Positions 30,941 to 41,760 of a DNA stretch of 64,000 nt are shown here, piece after piece. The notes under the pieces were generated by a model. It saw nothing but the letters and a program-made list of their open reading frames with translations, searched no databases and was not told the origin of the DNA. Every line of letters starts with the position of its first letter. Positions within the stretch are counted from its first letter, which is position 1. The translations under genes were made by a program, and so were the position numbers. The stretch comes from Mycolicibacterium duvalii (GTDB lineage Bacteria > Actinomycetota > Actinomycetes > Mycobacteriales > Mycobacteriaceae). The stretch is taken from contig NZ_AP022563.1 in NCBI RefSeq assembly GCF_010726645.1, forward strand, positions 558,001-622,000, written 5' to 3'.

Positions 30941-32002
30941 ATGACCCAGCTGATCGAGCGGCCGTTCGGTTTCGACGACGACGTGCCCGGGCCGGCCCGC
31001 GACCGGGTGTCCGCGGCCGCGTCGGCGGCTCCGGACGCCCCCCTGTCCATGGCCCAGGCGATCAACCGTGCCCTGCACGACGCGATGCTTGCCGACGAGC
31101 GCGTGCTGGTCTTCGGTGAGGACGTCGCGACGCTCGGCGGCGTCTTCCGGGTCACCGAGGGCCTGGCCCGGACTTTCGGGGCGCAGCGGTGTTTCGACAC
31201 CCCGTTGGCCGAGTCGGCGATCGTCGGCATCGCGATCGGGATGGCGCTCCGGGGCCTGGTTCCGGTACCCGAGATCCAGTTCGACGGCTTCGCCGCACCG
31301 GCGTTCGACCAGATGGTCAGTCATCTCGCGAAGTACCGCATGCGGACCCGCGGTGACGTCGACATGCCGGTGACGGTGCGGATCCCGTCCTTCGGTGGCA
31401 TCGGTGCGGTGGAACACCATTCGGAATCCACCGAGACGTACTGGTTGCACACCGCCGGACTGAAGGTGGTCGTTCCGTCCACACCGACCGATGCGTACTG
31501 GCTGTTGCGGTACGCGATCACCGAGCGCGACCCGGTGATCTTCCTGGAACCCAAGCGCCGCTACTGGGCCAAAGAGGTCGTCGACACCGGCAGCCCCGCA
31601 CCACCGCTGGGGCGGGCCGAGATCAGGCGCCACGGCGACGACGTCACGGTGCTGACCTACGGGTCCCTGGTGGCCACGGCGCTCAACGCCGCCGAGATGT
31701 GCACCGACAGTCTCGAAGTGATCGACCTGCGCTCGCTGAATCCGCTGGACTTCGACGCCGTCGCGGCGTCCGTGCGCAGGACCGGCCGCGCGGTCGTGCT
31801 GCACGAAGGGCCGCGGACGTTGGGCTTCGGCGCCGAGCTGGCCGCGCGGATCCAGGAGGAGTGCTTCTACGAGCTGGAGGCCCCGGTCCTGCGTGCCACC
31901 GGGTTCGACACCCCGTATCCGCCGGCGCGGCTGGAGAAGTTGTGGTTGCCGGGAGTGGACCGGCTCCTCGACTGCGTCGAGAAGGCGATGAGCCGTCCAT
32001 GA
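30941..32002 (+). CDS. bkdB: Branched-chain 2-oxoacid dehydrogenase E1 beta
   Basis: 353 aa transketolase-like beta subunit: [40 protein letters not shown] (ThDP activation Glu), [11 protein letters not shown], and a C-terminal domain with LTYGSLV and [15 protein letters not shown]. Forms the alpha2-beta2 E1 with BkdA. The first 30 residues are a non-conserved extension. One base separates it from bkdA, and its stop overlaps the bkdC ATG (ATGA). Confidence 0.94.
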   Translation: MTQLIERPFGFDDDVPGPARDRVSAAASAAPDAPLSMAQAINRALHDAMLADERVLVFGEDVATLGGVFRVTEGLARTFGAQRCFDTPLAESAIVGIAIGMALRGLVPVPEIQFDGFAAPAFDQMVSHLAKYRMRTRGDVDMPVTVRIPSFGGIGAVEHHSESTETYWLHTAGLKVVVPSTPTDAYWLLRYAITERDPVIFLEPKRRYWAKEVVDTGSPAPPLGRAEIRRHGDDVTVLTYGSLVATALNAAEMCTDSLEVIDLRSLNPLDFDAVAASVRRTGRAVVLHEGPRTLGFGAELAARIQEECFYELEAPVLRATGFDTPYPPARLEKLWLPGVDRLLDCVEKAMSRP

Positions 32003-33153
32003 GCGACGTGCGCGAGTTTCTGGTCCCCGACCTCGGTGAAGGCCTCGAGGACGCGACGATCACACAGTGGTTCGTCGCGGTGGGCGACGTGGTGCAACTC
32101 AATCAGACGCTGTGCACGGTCGAGACGCACAAGGCGCAGGTGGAGATTCCGAGCCCGTACGCGGGCCGCATCGCCGAACTCGGTGGCGCCGAAGGCCAGA
32201 CCCTGCCTGTGGGCGCTGTGCTGGTACGCATCCAGACCAGCCGCGCGGTCGAGGGCGCGGACCCGGCCGAGCGTAGGCCGGTCCTGGTGGGATACGGCGC
32301 CGACCACACCATGGACGGCAGCCGACGCAGGGTGCGCGCCAAACCAGCGGCACGCAAATTGGCCGCCGATCTCGACGTCGACCTGGCCGACGTCGACGGC
32401 TCGGGACCGGACGGCATCGTGACACGCGACGACGTGCTGGCCGCCGTCGAGGCGCCGGATCAGGACACCATCGAGGTCACCGGCGTCCGGTTGGCGATGG
32501 CGCGCCGAATGGCGTTGTCACGCCGCGAGATTCCAGACGCGCACGGCTCGGTCGATGTCGACGGCACGGCGTTGGTGCAGCTGCGGGACCACGTCCGGCA
32601 GGCCGGTGCCGAGTCGGTCACGCCGTTCGTCCTGGTGCTGCGCCTGGTGGTGGTCGCGCTGGGGCGACATCCGCTGCTCAACGCCACCTGGATGGACACC
32701 GCCGACGGGCCGCGCGTCCACACCCATTCCGCGGTTCACCTCGGCGTCGCGGTCGCCGCGCCTCGTGGTCTGCTCGTCCCCGTGGTCACCGATGCGCAGC
32801 ACCGGACGACGCGTCAGCTCGCCGACGAGGTCGCCGGGCTCGCCGCCAGGGCCCGCGCCGGTACGCTCGCCCCCGCCGAGTTGCAGGGGTCGACGTTCAC
32901 CGTCTCCAACTTCGGTGCGCTGGGCCTCGACGACGGCGTGCCGGTGATCAACCATCCTGAGGCGGCGATCCTGGGCGTCGGCGCGCTGAAGCCCCGCGCG
33001 GTCGTCGTGGACGGCGCGGTGGTGGCCCGGCCGACGATGCGGCTCACCTGTGCGTTCGACCACCGGGTCACCGACGGCGCCCAGGTGGGCGCGTTCCTCG
33101 CCACGCTGCGGTCGCTGGTCGAGGAACCCGGCACCGCGCTGCTGGACCTGTAG
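31999..33153 (+). CDS. bkdC: Branched-chain 2-oxoacid dehydrogenase E2
   Basis: 384 aa dihydrolipoyl acyltransferase. A single lipoyl domain (1-80) carries Lys45 in [13 protein letters not shown]; the usual Asp before Lys is His here. A peripheral subunit-binding domain lies at about 113-148 ([26 protein letters not shown]), and a CoA-acyltransferase domain at about 155-384 with catalytic His355 and Asp359 in FDHRVTDG. Transfers the branched acyl group to CoA. Lipoamide dehydrogenase (E3) is not in the window and is normally shared (lpdC). Confidence 0.93.
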   Translation: MSDVREFLVPDLGEGLEDATITQWFVAVGDVVQLNQTLCTVETHKAQVEIPSPYAGRIAELGGAEGQTLPVGAVLVRIQTSRAVEGADPAERRPVLVGYGADHTMDGSRRRVRAKPAARKLAADLDVDLADVDGSGPDGIVTRDDVLAAVEAPDQDTIEVTGVRLAMARRMALSRREIPDAHGSVDVDGTALVQLRDHVRQAGAESVTPFVLVLRLVVVALGRHPLLNATWMDTADGPRVHTHSAVHLGVAVAAPRGLLVPVVTDAQHRTTRQLADEVAGLAARARAGTLAPAELQGSTFTVSNFGALGLDDGVPVINHPEAAILGVGALKPRAVVVDGAVVARPTMRLTCAFDHRVTDGAQVGAFLATLRSLVEEPGTALLDL

Positions 33154-33160
33154 GCCGGCC

Positions 33161-33913
33161 TCACCTGCGTTTGGCGGCCGCCAGGCGCGCGGCGAACTCC
33201 GGAGACTCGATGGAACGCGCCTGCGGGCCGATCTCGACGTCGAGGGCGAGGTGGTGCAGGTGCAGGTCCGAGTGGCCCGGGTGGTACGTCGCCCGCATGG
33301 ACGCCTTGGTCGCGACGACGATGTCCCGCGGCGCGGCCGCCGGCCCGGCCGCCAGCTCGCGCGCCGCGGCGACGGGGTCCTCGGCGACGTCGAGAGCCAG
33401 CCCGTGGCGGACTGCGGCCTCGGCGTCGAATCGCATCCCGAACAAGAGGGCCGCGCGGGCGGCCTGCGGTCCGACGGCGCGCTGCAGCATCCATGTGGCG
33501 CCGCCCCCGGGGTGGATGCCCAGCTTTTGGAACCGGGGGTCGAACAGTGCCGTCGGGCCGGCGATGCGTACGTCGGCGGCCAGGGCGAGATTGAGGCCGG
33601 CGCCGACCGCCGGACCGTTGACCGCAGCGATGGTCGGCAGGTTGCACTCCGCGACGGCCAGGAAACCGTCGTAGATGGCGCGCAACCCGTCCTCGGTCGC
33701 CTCGCCGAGCGCGCTGAGGTCAGCACCTGCGCAGAACGCCTTACCGGCGCCCGTGACGATCACGGCATGGACGTTCGGGTCCGCCTCGACGGCTTCGATG
33801 GCCGCGCGCAGAGCCGTGGAGCTCTCGGCGGTGACGGCGTTGCGCCGGTCGGGGTCGTTGACGGTGATGAGTGCGACGCGGTCGGCGATGTGCGTCAGGA
33901 CGAGATCGGACAT
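33161..33913 (-). CDS. Enoyl-CoA hydratase/isomerase family protein
   Basis: 250 aa crotonase-fold protein. The oxyanion-hole motif is [13 protein letters not shown] and a second loop is [22 protein letters not shown]. In many true hydratases two Glu sit in the second region; here only small residues and Gly are visible (GPAVGAG and [13 protein letters not shown]), so isomerase or another crotonase activity is possible. ATG at 33913; the longer frame overlaps the thioesterase 3' end and is rejected. The two minus-strand genes are 13 bases apart and probably cotranscribed. Convergent with bkdC. Confidence 0.88.
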   Translation of the reverse strand: MSDLVLTHIADRVALITVNDPDRRNAVTAESSTALRAAIEAVEADPNVHAVIVTGAGKAFCAGADLSALGEATEDGLRAIYDGFLAVAECNLPTIAAVNGPAVGAGLNLALAADVRIAGPTALFDPRFQKLGIHPGGGATWMLQRAVGPQAARAALLFGMRFDAEAAVRHGLALDVAEDPVAAARELAAGPAAAPRDIVVATKASMRATYHPGHSDLHLHHLALDVEIGPQARSIESPEFAARLAAAKRR

Positions 33914-33926
33914 GGGCTCAGCGTAG

Positions 33927-34691
33927 CTACAGCTTGCGCAGCAGCGCGGCGGCCCGGACCTCGTCACCGACGCTCAGCGCGATGTGAACCTCCGGGGTGG
34001 CAGCGGTGTCGCGGCGGACCCAGCCGAGGGTGACGTCCTCGCCGTACTTGATCGGGCGACGGTACTCGACCACCGCACGATAGGGCGGGGTGCAGATGTC
34101 GGGGACCAGCGCGGTCACCTCGTGAAGGGCGTGCCAGTAGGCGGTGTTGGTGACGTGCTCGAAGAGGTCGATATCGGTGCGCCGCAGCGGGAACGGGCCG
34201 ACGTGCTCGAGGTCGTGCGGGTCGGTCAGCCAGGGGCGCCACTTGAGCCGGTGCTCGGTGGTCGTGGTTGCGAACCGTTCCACGAGTGTGTCCGAGACAC
34301 GTTGCGGCGTGAGAGTTTTGGCGTTGATCGCGATCCAGAAGCCCTCGGTTTCGATCCGGCCGCCGTCGCTGCCCGCCAGGTCGACCCGCATCGTGCACCA
34401 CCGAGACGACAGCGCCGAGCACCACCTGCTGAACGAGACTTCGTTCGGGAACTCGATGGGCTCGATCACGTCGATGACCGTGCGCTGGACCAGCCAGTGC
34501 GGATGGTCTTCGGCTTCGCCGGCATCGACGAGGTTCTCGGCACCGACCTCCTGGATGTAGCGTGCGACGCTGTCGAGCCGCAGGTGCAGGTCGCCGCCGA
34601 TGTCGCCGGTGGCCACCCGCCACGCGGTCCGGTAGACGTAGCCGGTGTCGGGCCGGGGGCCGAGCCTGTGGTCGGCGTCATGGGAGGGCAT
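33927..34691 (-). CDS. Acyl-ACP thioesterase-like double-hotdog protein
   Basis: 254 aa with two hotdog repeats: the N-terminal [28 protein letters not shown] and the C-terminal [25 protein letters not shown], the Asp/Asn-His arrangement of the FatA/FatB-type family. It would release fatty acid from acyl-ACP or hydrolyse acyl-CoA. It is divergent from a fatty acyl-AMP ligase, an enzyme that needs free fatty acid, so a supply role is possible; that is inference. Start [11 protein letters not shown]. Confidence 0.87.
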   Translation of the reverse strand: MPSHDADHRLGPRPDTGYVYRTAWRVATGDIGGDLHLRLDSVARYIQEVGAENLVDAGEAEDHPHWLVQRTVIDVIEPIEFPNEVSFSRWCSALSSRWCTMRVDLAGSDGGRIETEGFWIAINAKTLTPQRVSDTLVERFATTTTEHRLKWRPWLTDPHDLEHVGPFPLRRTDIDLFEHVTNTAYWHALHEVTALVPDICTPPYRAVVEYRRPIKYGEDVTLGWVRRDTAATPEVHIALSVGDEVRAAALLRKL

Positions 34692-34832
34692 CGCCGATCA
34701 GCCTACGATCCCTCGGCGGGTACCGGCGGACCGCCGGGTGAAGTGCGTCCGCCCGGTTCCCGAATGCCGACTTCGCACCGGCGCTTCGGCTTAAGCTCGG
34801 TGACATCTCCGGCGCAGGGGAGGTGCTCAACG
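34692..34832. promoter_or_regulatory. Divergent promoter region, thioesterase / acyl-AMP ligase
   Basis: 141 bases between two divergent start codons. It must hold both promoters; I do not see convincing -10/-35 pairs. A GC-rich palindrome (CCGGCGG-A-CCGCCGG, 34723-34737) is present. The RBS of the ligase gene (GGGGAGG) ends it. Confidence 0.45.
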
Positions 34833-36551
34833 GTGACCGAGTCGTCCCTGCTCATCGTGCTGCGGGAGCGGGCCAGCCTGCAGCCCAACCACCCCGCCTT
34901 CACGTTCTACGATTACGAGCGGGACTGGGACGGGGTCGCCGAGACCGCGACCTGGGCACAGCTGCACCGGCGATCGCAACAGCTGGCCTGCGAGATCGAG
35001 GCGTGCGCCTCGGCGGGGGACCGCGTGGTGATCCTCGCCCCGCAGAGCCTCGAGTACGTCGTCGCCTTCCTCGCGGCGCTGGAGGCGGGCGTCATCGCGG
35101 TGCCGCTGTCGGTTCCGTTGGCGGGTGTGCACGACGAACGGATCAGCGCCGTGCTGCGGGACGCCTCACCCACGGTGATCCTGACCACGGCCGCGGTCTC
35201 CGACACGGTCACGCCCTACCTGGTACCGGATGGCGGCGGCGCCGTCCCATCGGTCATCGAAGTGGACTCGCTCGATGTCGACGCGCACAGATCGGGTCGT
35301 CGTCGGCGCCGCAGAGGCACGGAGATCGCCTACCTGCAGTACACATCCGGATCGACGCGCACCCCTGCCGGTGTGGCGGTCACGCACAAGAATCTGGCGG
35401 CCAACTGGAAACAGATCATCGCGGGATATCTGCCCGATTACCGGATGCCCCGCTCGGCCGTGTCCTGGCTGCCCTTCTATCACGACATGGGATTGATGTT
35501 GGGCGTGTGTGCAGGCGTCCTGGGCGGTTGGCCCACCGCGATCCTGAGCCCGACCTCGTTTCTGGTGCGACCGGCCCGCTGGATTCAACTCCTGGCGCGC
35601 TATCCCCAGGTACTTTCCGCTGCGCCGAACTTCGCGTTCGAGCTCGCGGCCGCACGGACGACCGACGACGACCTGGCCGGTCTCGATCTCAGCGACGTGC
35701 TGTACATCCTCAGCGGCGCGGAACGGGTCAACGAGACGACTCTCGAGCGATTTTTGCGAAGGTTCGCGCGCGCCAACCTTCCCGCGTCGGTGCTGCGTCC
35801 CTCGTATGGTCTGGCGGAGGCGACGCTGTTCGTCGCGACCCACCCACCGGGCGGGCCGCCCGAGTTCGTCCACTTCGATCCGAGGAAGCTGGCGGCCGGG
35901 CATGCCGAGCGGTGCGCCGACGGTACCCCGCTGGTGAGCTACGGTGTGCCACAGTCGCCGACGGTGCGGATCGTCGACCCCGACACCGCAACCGAGCGCC
36001 CCGGGGGCGTGGTGGGTGAGATCTGGGTGCGGGGCGACAACGTCAGCCCCGGCTACTGGTGCCGACCCGCCGACACCGAGCAGACGTTCGGTGCGACCAT
36101 CGCCGATCCGACGCCGGGGACGCCCGGACAGGGCTGGCTGCGCACGGGTGATCTCGGATTCCTCTCCGAGGGTGAGCTTTTCATCGTCGGTCGGATCAAG
36201 GACATCCTGATCGTCCGCGGGCGCAACCACTATCCCGACGATATCGAGTCGACGATCCAGGAGATCTCGCGCGGCCGGGCCGCCGCCATCGCCGTGATCG
36301 ACGACATCACCGAGACACTGGCTGTGATCGTGGAAACCAAGAGGCGCGGGCAGTCCGACGGGGAGATCGCCGAACGTCTTCGTGACCTCCGGGAGGGGGT
36401 CGTCTCGGCGGTCTCGAATGCCCATGGGGTGCGCATCGAGGATGTCGTGCTGGTCGCACCGGGGTCGATACCGATCACCACCAGCGGCAAGGTGCGTCGG
36501 GCGGCGTGTGTCGAGCTCTACCGGACCGGCGGGTTCGCGCGGGTGGACTAA
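34833..36551 (+). CDS. Fatty acyl-AMP ligase (FAAL, FadD family)
   Basis: 572 aa adenylate-forming enzyme that activates a fatty acid as acyl-AMP and loads it on a carrier protein rather than CoA. FAAL-type signatures: [18 protein letters not shown] (P-loop), [52 protein letters not shown] and [11 protein letters not shown], ending with SGKVRRAAC containing the C-terminal lysine. GTG 34833 is chosen because GGGGAGG precedes it at good spacing and the next residues [13 protein letters not shown] fit the family; the open frame upstream is antisense to the thioesterase. It is convergent with the NRPS genes, with a 4-base stop overlap (CTAA), and is the obvious candidate to prime the NRPS with a lipid. 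No free-standing ACP is nearby, so the acceptor would be a carrier domain of the NRPS outside the window or elsewhere. Confidence 0.9.
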   Translation: MTESSLLIVLRERASLQPNHPAFTFYDYERDWDGVAETATWAQLHRRSQQLACEIEACASAGDRVVILAPQSLEYVVAFLAALEAGVIAVPLSVPLAGVHDERISAVLRDASPTVILTTAAVSDTVTPYLVPDGGGAVPSVIEVDSLDVDAHRSGRRRRRRGTEIAYLQYTSGSTRTPAGVAVTHKNLAANWKQIIAGYLPDYRMPRSAVSWLPFYHDMGLMLGVCAGVLGGWPTAILSPTSFLVRPARWIQLLARYPQVLSAAPNFAFELAAARTTDDDLAGLDLSDVLYILSGAERVNETTLERFLRRFARANLPASVLRPSYGLAEATLFVATHPPGGPPEFVHFDPRKLAAGHAERCADGTPLVSYGVPQSPTVRIVDPDTATERPGGVVGEIWVRGDNVSPGYWCRPADTEQTFGATIADPTPGTPGQGWLRTGDLGFLSEGELFIVGRIKDILIVRGRNHYPDDIESTIQEISRGRAAAIAVIDDITETLAVIVETKRRGQSDGEIAERLRDLREGVVSAVSNAHGVRIEDVVLVAPGSIPITTSGKVRRAACVELYRTGGFARVD

Positions 36552-39500
36552 ACGCCCAGTGCCCGCTTCAGATCGTCGGCGTACAGGCGCAGCGACGCGG
36601 TGCTGAGCATGTCGTGGTGGGTGCAGTCGACCGGATGCGCGGTGACCGCACCGGTGACATGCCGGCGCCATCTGCGCGCTTTGGTGTGCGCGGCGAGCCG
36701 TGCGTGAGTTCCCAGCAGCCGCATCATCATCGGGCGTCGCGCTCCCGACCTGGGCCGGGTGGCCGTGAAGACAACCATGTCTCCGTCGAACTCGCCGGGG
36801 ACGTGGTAGCGGAGGTGACGTTGGTTGACGTTGACGCTGCGCACCATCAGCTCCAGCAGTTCTCGCGGCGGGAGGGGGAAGTCCACGCCGTTGTGGTGCC
36901 GGAGGAGCTGCTCGGCGCGGCCGTAATTCAGTGGACCCCGCGTCGGCGGAACCTCGACACGATTGGAGCGCAGGATGTGTTCGAGGACCTGGTCTTCGGT
37001 GAGCTCTCTTCCCGCGGCGATCAGGCCGACGCTGAACGCGGGATCCAGCAGCACCAGGCGTTGCACGTGGCAGCCGCGACCTCGCAGCACCGCGGCCAGT
37101 TCGTGGGCCACCACCCCGCCGAACGACCAGCCGAGCAGCTTGTAGGGCCCGCCGGGGTGGGTCGCCTGCAGCCGGTCCGCATAGTTGAGCGCCATGCGCC
37201 GGATCGAGAACGGTTCGGCTTCGCCGTTTTCCGGCACCTGGTTGATGCCGATGATCGGGCAGTCCAGGTACTGGCCGAGCGTGCGGTAGGACCAGCTGAG
37301 GCCGAGCCCGTCATGAATGCAGTACACCGGCACGCCGGCCCCCTGTCGGTAGACGTCGACGGGAACCACCTCGGTGCTGTGGTCGTCGCGGTCCAGCTGC
37401 TGGCACAGGCCTCGAACCGAGGGCGCATAGAACACGGTGCGCACCGCCAGCCGTGCGTTCAGTGCGGTGTTGATCGCTGCGACCGCGCGCATGGCGGACA
37501 GCGAGTCACCGCCCAAATCGAAGAACGAGTCGTCGACGCCGACCCGGTCCACGCCCAGCACCCGGGCGTAGATGCCGGCGATGATCTCCTCGGTCGGATT
37601 GGCGGGCGCCTCGAAGGCTGTCGCGGCGAAAACCGGAGTCGGCAACGCCTTTCGGTCCAGCTTGCCCGAGGAGGTCAACGGGAACTCGTCGAGCGCGACG
37701 ATGTGCGCGGGGACCATGTAGTCGGGCAACCGCTCGCCCAGGCGCTGGCGCAGCGTGCTGATCGTCGTGTTGGTGTGCGGTCTGTTGGCGTGGCTACAGC
37801 GCGGACGCGCGCCTGCGGCCGGCCGGTAGACGTCGGTCAGTGCCGGGGCGGGCTCCGCGAGGAACACCGCATCGAGCGTTCCGGGCTCAGCACCCCACGT
37901 GACCGCGACGTGGTAGCCCGCCGCCGCGCCGGTGCGGTGCAGTTGTTCAGGGGTCGCGGTGTCGTCCGGCCAAGCGCCACCGCCGGTGTTCTGCACCGGC
38001 ATCCCGGAGAACAGCGCCTGTTCCAGGCCGACGTCGTCCACCAGGCCGGTGCGCGGGATCGCGCAGACTCGCACTTCGGGCGGGCGCTCCGAGGCCAACC
38101 TCGTCTCGAGTCCTCGCACACCTCGGCAGGCAGACCACGACCACGTGGGGGCATCGGCCACCGACAGCACCGCCGTCGGCTGCTTGTGCAGCACGACGTC
38201 GTAGCGGTAGCGGGTGAGTTCGTTGTCGGCCCAGCCCCGTTTGGCGCGGATGTCGACCGCGAGAGGTAGCGGGTGGTCGTCCGCCCACATGGTGAAGAAC
38301 TCGGGCGTGAGGAGGAGTTCGGCTTCACTCACCATCGCGCGGTGAACGCGCTCGCGAATCTCTGCGGTATCGGCCTCCGGTGTGCGGGCCCGCGCGACCG
38401 CGGTCTGGAACGCGCGCTGAAGGCGGTGGTTTCGGACGTCGCCGATGAACAGGGTGCCGCCCGGCGCCACCAGATCCATTGCCCTGTCCAGGACGTCGGT
38501 CAGGTACCCACGGTCGGGGAAGTACTGGACGATCGAGTTGAGGACGACGACGTCGTAGTAGCCCGGTGGCAGCCCATCGGTGACATGGGCGGGCTGGGTC
38601 AGCAGGCGCACCCGGTGCCGCCATGGGGGCAGCTCGCGCTCCAGCGAGCGGGCGACGCCGTGCATCGCCGCCGCGGACACGTCGGTGGCGACGTACTCTT
38701 CGCAGCGCGCTGCCACCTGTGAGAGCACCAGGCCGGATCCTGCCCCGATCTCCAGCACCCGCTGCGGCCCCAGAGCCAGGATCTGATCGGTTGTGGCCGA
38801 GCGCCATTCGCTCATCTCGGTGAGCGGAATCGGATCACCGGTGTAACTGCTGTTCCATCCGCGGAAGTCCGTCCCCAGTGGCGGCACCTCTGCGGCGTCG
38901 TAGAGATCGTCGTACATCTGCTGCCACTCCTCGACGATCCCGTGCCCGTGGTCGGGGGTGGTGCTGTCGCCGAGCGTGACATAGGCGACCAGGTGGCCGT
39001 CCGTTTCTCCGTTCTGCACGGTGACGACCGCCTGGGTGACCTCGGGGCAGGCCAGCAGGGCGTTCTCGACCTCGCCCAACTCGATCCGGTAGCCGCGGAC
39101 CTTCACCTGTTCGTCGGCGCGCCCGACGTAGTGCAGCGTGCCATCCGGACTCCAGCTGACCAGGTCGCCGGTGCGGTACATCCGCTCGCCGGGACGCCCG
39201 AACGGGCAGGCGATGAACCGGCTCGCCGTCAGTCCCGAGCGGCGCCAATATCCGACACCCACACCGTGACCGGCGATGTAGAGGTCACCCACCACGCCCG
39301 CCGGCACCGGATGCAGGGTGGCGTCCAGGACGAAGAACGCGAGATTTGTCAGCGGGACGCCGACCGGGCTGGCGTTGCCGTCGACGTCGCGGCTGAGGAT
39401 CTGCCCGAACGAGGCGTGCACCGTCGTCTCTGTGGTGCCGTACAGATTCATCATTCGCGGCATTCCGGGGTGATTCCGGAACCAGGTGCGCAGCCGCCGG

Positions 39501-41760
39501 GGCTCGAGGGGCTCGCCGGCGAACAGCACCGCTTCGAGTGTGAGCCGTTCTGCGAGTCCGGGTTGCAGCGCGTCGGCCGTCTGCAACGCATAGAACGCCG
39601 ACGGTGTCCGGCTCAGAACGGTGACGCGCTCGCGGGCCAGCAGAGTGTGGAAGTCCTCCGGGGAGCGGGCCACGGACTCCGAGACCACCACCAGGCGGCC
39701 GCCCGTCAGCAGCGCACCCCATATCTCGCATACCGAGACGTCGAACGCCAGGGAGTGACATTGTGACCACACACCGCCGCGGAGGAAGTCGACGTCCAGC
39801 GATTGGAGCAGCTGTGTGACGTTGCGGTGAGTGATCGCAACACCTTTGGGGACGCCCGTGGTGCCCGAGGTGTAGATGAAGTAGGCGATGTCGTCGGCGG
39901 CGGGGTACGGGACAGGCGCAGACGGGAGGTCGGCGATGCGGGGGTCGGCCATGTCGATGACCGGAAAATCGAACCCGTCAAGCCGTGACCGAAGCGCTGC
40001 GGTGCTGACCGCGACGACGGGCGCGGCGTCGGCCATCATGAACCCGATGCGGGCGGTGGGCACCGACGGGTCGATCGGCAGGTACGCCGCGCCGGTCTTG
40101 AGGACGGCCAGGATGGCGACCACGGCATCGGCTGACCGGGTGAACAGCAGGGCGACGGCTCGGCCCGGTGCGGCGCCGCATTCGGACAGCAGGTGTGCCA
40201 GCCGATTCGAGGCCTCGTCCAGTTCGCGGTAGCTCACCGACGAGTCCTCGAACGTCACCGCCGTGGCGTGCGGGGTGCGGGACACCTGGGCGGCCCACGC
40301 GGCGGGTATCGATCCCGCCGCCGTCGCCGGCCGTGCCAGGACTGCCCGGTTGCCCCATCGGTCGAGGCCTGCGCGTTCCTCTGTTGCCAGGAGGTCGATG
40401 GCGGACAGCCGACGGCTGGTGTCGGCGGTGACGGCGGTCAGCACCCGCTCGAATCGTCGGATCAGGGTGCGGATGGTGTCCGCGTCGAAGACGTCGGTGC
40501 GGTATTCGACGACACCGCAGATCCCGTCGGGCGCCCCGGATCCGGTGACACGATCGGCCAGGTTGAACAGGAGGTCCATGCGTGCGGTGCGGGTGTCGGC
40601 ACCCAGCTGAGCGACCTGCAGGTCGCCCAGCGCGAGTCCGGGGCCGGAACCGTCGCCCGGTCCCGCGAAGTTCTGCCAGGCGAGCATGACCTGGATCAGC
40701 GGTTGGCGGGCCAACGATCGGGTGGGGTTGAGGCGTTCGACGAGCACCTCGAACGGTACGTCTTGGTTCTCGTAGGCGGCCAGGCTGCGTTCCCTGACCC
40801 GCGCGAGCAGTTCGCCGATCGTCGGGTCGCCGCCGAGATCGACCCGCAGGACGAGCGTGTTGACGAAGAAGCCGACGAGCTCCTCGAGGGCCGGGTCGCT
40901 GCGGCCCGCGATCGGAAACCCCACCGCCAGATCGGAAACGGAGCCGATCCTGGACAGCAGTACCGAGAGGGCGGCCTGGAGCACCATGAAGTTGGTGGCA
41001 TTGTGGTGGCGTGCCACCTCTGCGACCCGCTGCTGCAGACTCGCCGGCCACTCGATGTCGACCGTCGCGCCGCGGTAGTCGGCGACGGCCGGATAGGGCC
41101 GGTCGGTGGGCAGCTGCAGTTGCTCGGGCATGTCGGCCAGCGCGTCCTGCCAGTAGGCCAGTTGCGCGGCGATGGGGCTGTCGCCGTCCTCGAGGTCTCC
41201 GAACTGGGCACGCTGCCATAACGAATAGTCCACGTACTGCACCGGCAGACCGGCCCAGCCCGGCGCCCGGCCGGCGCACCGGGCGGCGTAGGCGGTGCCC
41301 AGATCCCGGATGAGCGGCGCGATCGACCACCCGTCGGCCGCGATGTGGTGCATCACGATCCCGACGGCGTATCGATCGGGACCCAGCGAGTAGATCTGCG
41401 CGCGGAACGGGATCTCCGCCGCAAGATCGAATCGGTACTGCGCCAACGTCATCAACTCGGCTGCTGCCTCGTCCTGCGACCGGGCCACCACGGCCGGTCC
41501 GCCGCGGCGCCACATGCCGGCCTGTGCGGGCCGCACCAGTTGTCGGGGCACACCGTCGATGTCCGGGAACACGGTGCGCAGCGCCTCGTGACGGGCGATG
41601 ACGTCGTCGAACGCAGCATCGAGCGCCGAGACGTCCAACGGTCCGTCGACCCGGAACGCCGTCGGCATGTTGTAGGTGACGATTCCGCCGGCGAAGCGGT
41701 CGAGGAACCACAGCCGGCTCTGCGCGAAGGACAGGGGGATGACCTCCGGGCGCTCGACAG
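36548..41760 (-). other. NRPS module 7 (C6-A6[N-MT]-PCP6-TE)
   Basis: A6 is the most divergent adenylation domain: its core reads FDVSVCEIW and LYGTTETT, code D V C S L A L V H. A SAM-dependent methyltransferase (residues about 6635-6895, motif VLEIGAGSG at 6697-6705) is inserted after [12 protein letters not shown] and before the A10 motif [11 protein letters not shown], the usual place for NRPS N-methyltransferases. The type I thioesterase has Ser7241 (GWSFGG), Asp7268 (LLDPAF) and His7411 (HHDM). Expected to add an N-methylated L-residue and then hydrolyse or cyclise the peptide. Confidence 0.87.

Noticed and set aside
33161..33967. Longer start for the enoyl-CoA hydratase (33967)
   Set aside because: It would overlap the thioesterase 3' end and adds a non-conserved Cys/Arg-rich leader; the ATG at 33913 fits the family.
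34723..34737. Palindrome CCGGCGG-A-CCGCCGG as an operator
   Set aside because: Short GC-only palindromes are frequent at this base composition; no second copy or regulator gene supports it.
36548..37370. Terminal reductase domain as in glycopeptidolipid synthetases
   Set aside because: The C-terminal domain has the GxSxG serine, Asp and His of a type I thioesterase and no NAD(P)-binding Gly motif.
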